Positions 20,243-30,479 of a stretch of DNA of 64,000 nt are shown here, in pieces. Source of the stretch: Pycnopodia helianthoides (taxonomy: Eukaryota > Echinodermata > Asteroidea > Forcipulatida > Asteriidae); assembly GCA_032158295.1 (NCBI GenBank), contig CM063243.1, positions 9,388,302-9,452,301 on the forward strand, in the 5' to 3' direction. The notes under the pieces are model-generated. The model was not told where the DNA came from and did no database searches. It worked only from the letters and a program-made list of their open reading frames with translations. Each line of letters starts with the position of its first letter. Position 1 is the stretch's first letter. The position numbers and the translations under genes are program-made.

Positions 20243-22470
20243 CTTTATGGTATAATAAGATTCTGTCCACAGTGGCTTAATATATAAAAGCAGTTTCTTT
20301 TTATGAAGATTCCATTGATGCTTGGTATCTTCCCCAACTAAATCCAAGTTCTATGATGGCTTCATAAGACTCTTCCATGATGGCTCAATGAGATTCTCTA
20401 AACACAAGGGATAAATATACATGAACATTTACAAAGAATCAAATCTGAATCCCAAGACATGATTAGTTAGTATGTTTTCTTGAGTGTCTTACTTGGCATG
20501 TTGATGTAGATGTCCCATAGAAAAATCAAGCATTCTGAGATTGACACTAAGAAAGACATATCAGAAACAGGAACCGGACCTGCAAGGTTTACAGTGCAAC
20601 ATTTAAGTGTTTTGACTAAATCACATGGTCTGAATAACCAGGTTTATGTACCAAGGTCTTACTTGTACGCTTGACGTTTCAAAAACATCTCCCAGTTTTA
20701 TGCCAATTCTTTCGTCCATGTACAAGCGTTGTGAATGACTGTTTTGGTTCAGCTCTTGCTTAATTATAAAACTAATATGTGTCAGTCAAACAGCCAAAAC
20801 CAAAACCAATAAGAAGAAAATATCAGTGCCATAGTGTTAGTTGGTTGTTCAAAGACCATTTTAGCCATCTGAAGGAAAGTAAATGCTGTTTAAACCTTTG
20901 GTTTTAGTTTCCATTCACGAGTTACTCAACTCTTCAACTTTTATGAAAGTTTAGGAGAAATGTGTTGTTCATGAATTTTATTGTTGCATTCTCCAGAGCT
21001 CTTCTTATAAAATCTTAAAGTACCTTCTATCTTGTCCTTGCATAAACAGCAGTTTTGTTGCTCTACATGTAGCTGCATAGATGATCGTTCAGACTGAAAA
21101 CTTGGCTGACATCAAACATATCATAGGCCTATTGGCTATAAAGGGTGATCAGTCATGGTGTGGCTGTATCTGTGCTGTGTGTTTGCCATGTATTAGATAG
21201 AGGCTGACACTTGCTTTGATGTGTAATCCTGTTAAAATAAAAACATAATTTTTTGCTTAATTTTTTTTAACATAAACTGTACTCTCAGTTGCAAAATTGC
21301 CACTTGAAAATTGTTGTAATTCTTCTGATTTCAAAACAAATAAATCATAGAGTTTCAATTCTAATTACTTCTTGAAATGCAGTGATGCTGCAAGACAGCT
21401 ATTGTTAGAATCTACTGTTTATGACTTGATTTGGGAGGCACGGAGATTGACAATATTTTGTGCATCAGAAACAACAGCACTGAGTTACAGTTTTATGCTG
21501 TATTCTCATATGAGCACATAATCATTTCAACACAACAGTTTTCAGTCAAAGTGATTCTTGACAACTATAGTAAAACCATTTGATTACATAAATTTTTCCA
21601 GAGCATTACATTGTATCATCTACAGTCATAATTCCTAACCTGTTGGAAAGTCAATAGCATCACATGTGCAAAATGTTTTTGTAAGCTTAGTTTTTAAGCT
21701 ACGTCTGGCTCTAAAGCTGGCATGTTCAAGTGGACATTTGTAATGAGACCTTGGGTCTTTACAAAACTTAATGTGAAACAAAGTTCAGTAACTTAGTAAA
21801 TCCTGAAAAAAGGTTGCCGATAGTTTTTCTTTTGGCTTTCTAATAATTGTTGGAGCTAAACTGTGTTAAGTGGGCAGGCCTTATGATGGAATTGTATGAC
21901 ACCAACCAACATGATTGCCCACAACCTAAGAATGATATGCAATATGATTTCACAGTGAACAGTTTCGGGGCTCAAATTCAGAAACTTCACAAGACCGCTG
22001 GGTTTGTGACTAAAACTGTAACTGGACCAACAAGATTGTCAGAAGACCAGTACCAAAACGAAAATAAAAACTATCTGCACAGTTTAATATATAAACTAAA
22101 AGAACATTTGTCTTAAGAGTTTACTAGCCCTACACTTAAATCACTGGCCTATGGCCTGCAGTCCAGTGTAAATTTTGAGCCTTGGATTTTGTAGTTTATA
22201 TTGTCTAAATTTTCAAGTAACAGTAGTTTTGCAAACCAATTATTGTATACTGGTGGGTTGCAAATTTGCCTCACATTTCTAACTCTATTGTTCTGTTTTT
22301 TATTAAAGGAAAGAATATAAAGATATCATAAAGACTGTTCTTTTTCTTTAATATTAAAGATACCTAATTGCATTTACCTTTCGACTGTAATTGTACTTAC
22401 CTTTTGACTGGCTGGCAATAATGGTTGCTTGGTTGCTCGAGAAACTACAAATAGTTGCTTCTGAACATCT
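20243..22470. repeat. Duplicated host segment, fourth copy
   Basis: Parallels the copies at 3.4-3.7/12.1 kb and 13.9-16.5 kb. It holds the uninterrupted paralogue of the LTR-element target site near 20.93 kb (GAGTTACTCAACTCTTCAAC) and decayed exon-like blocks at about 20.3-20.4 kb and 21.03-21.23 kb. A short MITE-like stretch (about 21.97-22.2 kb, ends GGGCTCAAATT/AATTTTGAGCC) is also present. Confidence 0.65.
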
Positions 22471-22916
22471 AAATCATGCTTGAATCAGGTCTAATTTGTG
22501 CTACCTTGCAAGGTGGGAGAAATAATTAATTATAAGCATATAAAAATGTATCAGATATAACAAAATATGCAGCTAACATAATATGATTTAAAAAATCTTA
22601 ATGAAGTCAAGGTTGAATCTTTCTGATTCAAACTTCCACATAGGATTCACCAGCAAATCACTGCATGATCTATACTTGTTCAGAATTGCAAATTTGAAGC
22701 TAACGTTACTACGTGTACTGAGCTTCATACTACTGAGCCTAGGTATAAATCACCTAGATTTTCCCATGATAAACATTTTGTCTTAAAATGAAAGTTGCAT
22801 CTAATTGAATCCCATATTTAAAACATTTTGCAGTCCAATGTTGTTTGAAGCCAAATTGTTTCCTAACCATTTCATGACACTCACAATCAGTCACATTGAT
22901 TTGTTGTGTTCAAAAT

Positions 22917-24187
22917 TACAGTTGGATTTGAAACTTTGCATGGTGGAGATACAATCTAGTAAGGTCTGTGGGTAACACCATGAATATGAGTTGGATTTGA
23001 AACCTTGCATGGTGGAGATACAATCTAGTAAGGTTTGTGGGTAACATCATGAATATGAGTTTGATTTGAAACTTTGCATGGTGGAGATACAATCTAGTAA
23101 GGTTTGTGGGTAACACCATGAATATGAGTTGGATTTGAAACTTTGCATGGTGGAGATACAATCTAGTAAGGTTTGTGGGTAACATCATGAATATGAGTTT
23201 GATTTGAAACTTTGCATGATGGAGATACATCTAGTAAGGTTTGTGGGTAACACCATGAATATGGTTGGAATTTGAAACTTTGCATGTGGAGATACAATCT
23301 AGTAAGGTTATGTTGGTACCCATGAATATGAGTTTGGATTTGAAACTTTGCATGATGGAGATACAATTAGTAAGGTTTTGGCGTAACCCATGTATATGAG
23401 TTGGATTTCAAACTTTGCATGGTGGAGATACAATCAGTAAGGTTTGTGGGTAACACATGAATTATGAGTTGGATTTGAAACTTTGCATGGTGGAGATACA
23501 ATCTAGTAAGGTTTGTGGGTAACACCATGAATTTGAGTTGGATTTGAAACTTTGCATGGTGGAGATACAATGTAGTAAGGTTTGTGGGTAACACCATGAA
23601 TATGAGTTGGATTTGAAACTTTGCACGGTGGAGATACAATCTAGTAAGGTTTGTGGGTAACACCGTGAAATGAGTTGGATTTGAAACTTGCATGGTGGAG
23701 ATACAATCTAGTAAGGTTTGTGGGTAACACCATGAATATGAGTTTGGATTTGAAACTTTGCATGGTGGAGATACAATGTAGTAAGGTTTGTGGGTAACAC
23801 CATGAATATGAGGTTGGATTTGAAACTTTGCACGGTGGAGATACAATCTAGTAAGGTTTGTGGGTAACACCAGTGAATATGAGTTGGATTTGAAACTTTG
23901 CATGGTGGAGATACAATGTAGTAAGGTTTGTGGGTAACACCATGAATATGAGTTGGATTTGAAACTTTGCACGGTGGAGATACAATCTAGTAAGGTTTGT
24001 GGGTAACACCGTGAATATGAGTTGGATTTGAAACTTTGCATGGTGGAGATACAATCTAGTAAGGTTTGTGGGTAACACCATGAACATGAGTTGGATTTGA
24101 AACTTTGCATGGTGGAGATACAATCTAGTAAGGTTTGTGGGTAACACCATGAATATGAGTTGGATTTGGAACCTTGCATGGTGGAGA
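22917..24187. repeat. 69-bp satellite, main block (about 18 units)
   Basis: Unit GAGTTGGATTTGAAACTTTG, then CATGGTGGAGATACAATC, TAGTAAGGTTTGTGGGTAAC and ACCATGAATAT. The 69-bp period equals 23 codons, so long minus-strand frames appear without implying a protein. Several units at 23.25-23.45 kb have single-base gaps. The block is interrupted by a hAT-like element and resumes at 25364. Confidence 0.93.
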
Positions 24188-25363
24188 CAGTGTTGTAGTC
24201 GAGTCCCCTGTGTCGAGTCCGAGTCCGAGTCACGAGTCACTTGGTCCGAGTCCAAGTCCGAGTCCCGAGTCATTTGGTCCGAGTCCGAGTCCGAGTCACG
24301 AGTCACTTGTTTAAATATTGATTGCAAACCAAAAAGAATTGGAAATGATATACACATTTAATTCAAACAAAGTTCTGTACCTGCAGTTACAATTTTATTT
24401 TAGGTTTTACTCATTGCCCCTTATCCAGAATATCTTTTAAGGGTTTAAAATGATATTTTCCTCTTCAAAATAACCAATTATATACTGATTTATTTATTTC
24501 AGAAAGGTTGGTATAGCCAACAAGTTTTATGGTTTAAAGAAACTTTCTCTAAACCATAAAACTTGTTGGCTACCTGCCTTTCTGAAATAAATAAATCAGT
24601 ATTGGTTATTTTGAAGAGAAAAAAATCATTTTAAATCCTTAAATTCTTAAAATTTGAAGTTGTGCCGGTCCTTTCTTTAATTTTGCGCTTGCAAAATTTG
24701 CACACCGCAAGATTTGCACACCGCACTCAATTTTGAGGTTTCAACATTTTTGCTAAAGTTGGTGTAACCAAAGGAAACAATACGTGTGTGTTGGTGTGCG
24801 TGTGTTTGTGTCGAAACTGGTGCAAACGACACACATCCATCTCGGTGCAATATGCAGACTGTGTTTTACAAGTACCAGACATGCATTTTCCGTGGTAATA
24901 TGCATCAAGCACAAGCAGTGGCTATGGTGTTAACGTTGACAGAATACAAGCATTGATCATGGTGTCGTGCATCTCAGTGTTATTATGCGTATTGAACATA
25001 CGAATCGAACATACACCCGCTGTACGTACATGGCCCTTTACTAAAATCACGAACACTATTACTTGCAACGCCATACAACAGTGTACTTATTTATTGTGCT
25101 AGACGTTAATATTCCTCCATGTGCACTCGGATCATCGGAATTGTTTTTAATATTTAAAAAAGGTATTGTTTGTGAAAATACATGACTCGCAAGTCACGAG
25201 TCCTCGGGGACAAGTCCAAGTCACGATAGTCGAGTCCGAGTCACGATAGTCGAGTCCGAGTCCGAGTCTTTTGCAGACGTGACTTGAGTCAAGTCCGAGT
25301 CACCGAAATTGTGACTCGAGACGGACTCGAGTCCGAGTCCTGGACTTGAGTCATACAACACTG
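24188..25363. mobile_element. 1176-bp hAT-like non-autonomous element inside the satellite
   Basis: Ends CAGTGTTGTA and TACAACACTG are perfect 10-bp inverted repeats. GGTGGAGA flanks it on both sides (24180-24187, 25364-25371), an 8-bp duplication of satellite sequence and typical of hAT. Both subterminal regions are packed with GAGTCCGAGTC-like words. The centre contains a separate palindrome (24436-24644). I see no transposase frame. Confidence 0.9.
24436..24644. repeat. Nested palindrome with arms of about 100 bp
   Basis: CCAACAAGTTTTATGGTTTA is mirrored by TAAACCATAAAACTTGTTGG about 10 bases away. Similarity extends outward through CTGATTTATTTATTTCAG/CTGAAATAAATAAATCAG to TTTAAAATGAT/ATCATTTTAAA. 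It is probably a fold-back element inserted in, or part of, the surrounding hAT-like element. Confidence 0.85.
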
Positions 25364-25550
25364 GGTGGAGATACAATCTAGAAAGATTTGTGAGTAACAC
25401 CATGAATATGAGTAGGATTTGAAACCTTGCATGGTGGAGATACAATCTAGTAAGGTTTGTGGGTAACACCATGAATATGAGTAGGATTTGAAACCTTGCA
25501 TGGTGGAGATACAATCTAGAAAGGTTTGTGGGTAACACCTTGTGCACAAA
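25364..25550. repeat. 69-bp satellite, remaining units
   Basis: About 2.5 units of the same satellite, continuing in phase after the hAT-like insertion. Confidence 0.9.
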
Positions 25551-26200
25551 ATCTCTCTTGTGGGTTCTATGGCTCTAAAACGATCCACTAATGTAACAAC
25601 TCAATGTCTCGATAAGAAAATACTGATCGTCTTCAGCTTTATAGTTACCCAACAAAAACTCAACCAACTGAATAAAATTGTTTAAAAATGAAGTTCTTCT
25701 CCTCACCGGACCTGTATCTTGTCTCGATAAGAAAATACTGATCGTCTTCGGCTTTATAGTTAACCAACAAAAACTCAACCAACTGAATAAAACTGTTCGA
25801 AAATGAAGTTCTGTTCCATTTACCAGACCTGTATAACCCACATTAACTCAACATCAGGCAATGTGCTGCACTTAAGACTTTAAAACGAAGAGAACTGAGA
25901 ATTTGAATCTAAAATATTACAACACACAAAGCAATTATCAGAGTTGTAGGTTTCTGGGATGTCAAAAATGAGGCTTTATCAGCTCTACGAACAGTCATTG
26001 ATTTAAAAACCAGACAATCTAAAAGTGTGTCCCAATGTCTGTGTGTTCTATTGATGACGGTTTGCAAGACACACAACTTTTGTTCTTTTACTGGGCATTT
26101 GTAAAATGTTTCCCGTTGTAAGATTTTTTATAGAAACAGTCCGAAGCAAAAAAGTTCAACATTTACAGAGAGTCTTTTTGATACTGACAAACATGAGATA
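25551..26200. other. No gene seen; short internal duplication
   Basis: A stretch of about 110 bp is present twice (25610-25720 and 25720-25830; GTCTCGATAAGAAAATACTG and CAACAAAAACTCAACCAACT). No coding signal. Confidence 0.6.
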
Positions 26201-26453
26201 TGGGCCCAATTTCATGGCTCTGCTTACCGTAAGCAAAGAATCGGCGCTTGCGGAAGCAGGAAATTCAGCGCTTACGTCAAGCGTATTTCATGGGTTAGCT
26301 GGGAATTTCGGCTTGTGCGCGTGCGTACTCCACGTTACTAGGCATTCTACGCTTACACAGCTAGCGCAGAAATTCGGCGCTTGAACAGTAAGCAGAGAAT
26401 GGTCACCGCAAGCGCAGAATTTGGCGGTAAGCAGAGCCATGAAATCGGGCCCA
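26201..26453. mobile_element. 253-bp MITE, ends TGGGCCC...GGGCCCA
   Basis: TGGGCCCAATTTCATGGCTC is mirrored by the complement of the right end (TGGGCCCGATTTCATGGCTC), continuing TGCTTAC. The interior has GCTTAC/GTAAGC and GGCGCTT words in both directions. The target duplication is unclear. Confidence 0.75.
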
Positions 26454-26769
26454 GATCATAGCTTCATCCATTAAAAGTCTACAACCACAACTCTGTAACC
26501 TGTATTTAGATCCTATGGATGCTTGGCAAGACAGAATTTTTTGTTAAATGTTGCGAGTTCAGTAACCAAAAGCTGCAAGGTTCACAGTGAGATTTTGAAG
26601 CATTTTCTGAAGTCTCATGCCCAGGATGTTTCAAAACCAACCAACTCTCAGTTTTGTAGTATTTTTCATCTCTGTTTACATGCTCAGTGAAAGACTGCAG
26701 AGTTGAAAATTAATCAAAGCAAAGCAAAAAATAAGTGTTGTTTTTTATTTCGCTTTAGATTTTGCTTAA

Positions 26770-27126
26770 AGGAACATTACAGAATTGGTTTTTGCTAACA
26801 AAACAATTGCTGGCAGTGTAAGCACTTTATGTAATCCACCATATACATAAACTGACAAACCTGTAGAAGTTTGACATCGATCGGCCATCTGGGTCACGAG
26901 AAAATAGTGAAAAACCGATTACACATTTGCATGAAATCATATAGGTTCAACAAACAAATAAACTCTAATCGGAAAATTAGTTTATTCATTTCTCATCAAA
27001 TATGGCATTTCAGACAGAAATATTTCAAGGGATGTTTTCTACTATCATCATCATTAGACTGTGTAAGCTTTATGTAAATCTGTGATCAAAAGTATATTTT
27101 ACAATTACCAATTCTGTAATGTTCCT
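26770..27126. mobile_element. TTAA-target MITE, family 1, copy A
   Basis: Flanked by TTAA (26766-26769, 27127-27130). Ends AGGAACATTACAGAATTGGT and the exact complement ACCAATTCTGTAATGTTCCT. Nearly identical to 43247-43632. TTAA duplication suggests piggyBac or Kolobok mobilisation. Confidence 0.88.
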
Positions 27127-27130
27127 TTAA

Positions 27131-28573
27131 TTAGACAAAACTACAACCAATAAAAGACATTTTCAGTGCCGAGGATCATTAAATTTGTGTGTAAAAGAGC
27201 ATTTCAGCCAAAGGACAAGTTCACATACGCCATTGACACTTAGTAGTTTCAGCAGCTAAAGCGATCAACCAACCGTTTTATGTGCAAACGTTATGTAAAC
27301 CCAAAGGGGCTGTTGAGTGAAGTCGGCGCATGCGTAGAGGTCCAGTTCACAAATTTCTGGTAATGAACGTAATTAGACCCGAGGCTATTTCTAATATTGT
27401 TGTGCAAGCACTGGAAACGACCACAGGTGGGCATGATCAAGATAATGTACCCCATGGATGGGGCACATCACTCATGTACCCTCAGCCATGTATGATGTAG
27501 TATCTTTGTAGAACATCATGTGTTTGATTCTATACCAATCAAAACTCACAATCTATTACAATTGTAGTAACAAATTCCTTGAAACCACAGTGCAGCTTTG
27601 CATCAATTAATTAGTACTTACTGCCTAAGCAATAGTAATAGCAATACTAGTCCAACTTTCCATGTAATGCAAGCAGCAACAATGACTCTAAATAATGAAG
27701 TCCTGAATCCAACAAAACCAGGAAAAGCTGAGGGATAGCCTATTTATACTTTTGAGGATTGCAAACATTCAAGGTTTTGTTATGCATTTCTCACATCCAT
27801 TTATACGTTTTCATTTGGAATGCTTAAACAGAGGCACCACCACAGAGAAATTGGTTACAATTGCCAAAACCATGGAGGTCCAAAAACACACTTTATATAA
27901 CATTTTAACAAGTGTTTACACTTACCCTTTTGAAATTCAAGACGGGTATCCTTTCTGTCACACACTGAACTGATTTGTGTCAGCAATCTGCTGTAATGTG
28001 CTGTAATAAAACATAAAATAGTTTTTGCATTGTGAAGGTAAACCAGACTTGGATCTATCATGGAGGTAGATGATGCTCCAATGGCCCTGTTTGTTGACTC
28101 AGATAAGGGTTAGGTAGCCATGAACGAATAATGACCAGTGCAAAGTCAAAACACATACTAGGCTACTATGTGAGGGCGCCATTTGACTTATTTTCAAACA
28201 GAAAACCTACACACCGTACAAATACACAAGTTATATTATAGATAATTTTGAAATTCATTCTGAAAGTTGTTTATTACAAAAGCCCATTAGTGCCATCGCT
28301 AATTTATTTTTGAAAGAGCAGCTACTTTATGTTTTCAAGAGCAACTTCTATTCTATTAGTATTACCACCACTGAGGTGATCAATATGTTTTTTTGTAGGG
28401 AAATAAAGTCCAACATTTATCAAAAAAAGAGCAATTGACCAGTTGGAAAGTAGATGTCAAACACAGCATTTTGTCTCCTGGACCTCCGCTTTTTCCAGGG
28501 AATTGTCATTATTTCTAATAGGGCTAGGGTTCGTCAAGTCTGCATATATTGTGAATGTTACCACTGTTAATAC
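27131..28573. other. No gene seen
   Basis: AT-rich, with no splice-bounded open frame or clear repeat that I can recognise. Confidence 0.45.
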
Positions 28574-28945
28574 GGTTACAGCTCGATAGTCCGAAGGCTC
28601 GATGGTCCGAAGGTTCGTTAGTCAGAAGGTTCGTTTGTCCGAAGGTTCATTAGTTCGAAGGTTAGATGGTCCGAAGGTTCGATAGTCCGAATTGACAATA
28701 AGGTTCGATCGTCGATTCGGACTATTGGACCTTATCATCGATTCGGACTACCGAACCTTCGGACCAGTGAACCTTCGGATCAATGAACCTTCGGACTATC
28801 GCATCAAATGTTCGGATTAACGAACCCTATTTCATTTTCGGACTAATGAACCCCCTGTTATGGGAAATTTGTGCGTTCGGACTATCGAACCTTCGGACTA
28901 TTGAACCTTCGGACTAACGAACCTTTGGACTATCGGGCGGACACC
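28574..28945. mobile_element. 372-bp element of mirrored 16-mers with 8-bp target duplication
   Basis: GTTAATAC flanks it at 28566-28573 and 28946-28953. The left half repeats CGATAGTCCGAAGGTT-like words about 7 times; the right half carries the reverse complement AACCTTCGGACTATCG repeatedly, so the whole can fold on itself. The outer ends share CGATAGTCC/GGACTATCG. The 8-bp duplication fits hAT-type mobilisation. No coding capacity. Confidence 0.85.
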
Positions 28946-30479
28946 GTTAATACTATGCCCGCACCTAGTAGTTTTTAAATTGTGCGCCCTCATGAAAAAC
29001 CTAACCGAAAAAATTTCAGTTTCTTGCCACAACCACATATTTCCGATAATAATTCAATTTCCCATCGATATTTATCAGTTCACCTTATTCGTTTTATAAT
29101 GATTCTGGTATAAAACAGTCCTCAAAACCTGAACAAAGTCCGAAAAGAAATCGGTTGAAAATGCAATGTCTTGAGGTTGTCAAATTGTTGTTCTATTTAT
29201 TTAGCCGTTTTTTTTTCTTTCTCCTTTCTTTTCTTTGTGAGGCTAGAGTAGCAAGTCTTCCTTAGAATTAAATTTAAGAAGTTTGTTGGGGGTAAACATC
29301 TTTGGCAAAAGTAGAGAAGCGGTTGGCTGTGGAAATCTTGAAAGTGTTTGCAGGGGTTATTTCAAAGTACAGAATTGGAAAATCGTTTCAATCGAAACAA
29401 AAAAAATCAATGACAAAGATTTTCGTTTGTCTGTTTGTCGAGAAAAATACCGTTTAAATACCCAAACATGACAATTTCTTTTAATTGCTGCAACAACACA
29501 AAACACGCTGATAATGATGAAATTGCACTTACGGTAAACTATACGAACCTTTTCTCCTTGTTTCACTAAAACGTGAATACCCAATCACGACAAACAGATT
29601 GGTTGGATGAAAACTAGAGGGTTGATGATGTAATGTTACTCTCTCAAAAACAAGCCTTTTCAAAGGGTCTCTTTGGTCCAAATTGGCACTCACTCGGGTT
29701 AAAAAATATGGTCTAAAAAGCGTCCTAAATATACTTTTATAATTAAATAAAAAATCATGGTAATTGGTAAAATTTGACTGTCTCTAGAAACAACATATTA
29801 GATAACTTAAGTTAATATTTTTCAGTAGTGTGAAAATTATAAGACAAAATAGTTTACAGAATTTCATGTGGAGATGACAAGTGCTATGGACCACGCAAGC
29901 AGGTTCAAAGATCAAAACAAAGCAACTAAAAACAAGTGCAACAGTATCACTTGTAACACATGTTTTTTCTATTATTGATAGTCATGGGATTTAACTTTAG
30001 TACAAATAACATTTTCTAATATTTCATCGTACCCAAGTAACTACATATGTGGTGTGCTCTTTGAAACAGGGCTGGGGTTGAAATCAATTCAGTTCAAGAC
30101 TCGTGTAAAATGTAAAATCTGTTAACATTGGTGTTTGTTTGATTGCAATCAGACACTACATTATTATCATCTGTATTTATATTATTCGCAATTAGAAAAA
30201 CATCTGATATCAGTTGCCTGTAGGCCAAATACAATCAAATTTACATTTATATTAAACATATTTTGTACAAGTTGAAAAAGGTTATAAACAATAGATTTGC
30301 TCATCAGTATAATTACAAAAAAGTAGGATTGCATAATAAAACGAAAGAAATAAACATTGAAAGAAAACCAGATCTTAAAACAGGGGGGGGGCACAAATTA
30401 AAAAGACATGGATAGAGAGAGAGAGAGTGAATTCATCTGGGGATTCTGGGTATTGTTTATTTTCTCTACCACTTCTCCT
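28946..30479. other. No gene seen; short GA run near the end
   Basis: AT-rich. A (GA)n run at about 30414-30427 precedes the 16-bp satellite. No recognised exon. Confidence 0.45.

Noticed and set aside
19655..20287. Ser/Phe/Arg/Pro-rich frames on both strands
   Set aside because: Produced by the 7-bp array; no sequence outside the repeat supports a gene.
21847..22116. An 89-codon plus-strand frame in the duplicated segment
   Set aside because: The paralogous copy near 14.87-15.0 kb has stops and shifts, and the frame runs into a MITE-like stretch.
22916..24357. Minus-strand frames up to 288 codons repeating LPTNLTRLYLHHAKFQIQL
   Set aside because: The 69-bp satellite period is a multiple of three. 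The frames are interrupted wherever units lose a base, which shows no selection on coding.
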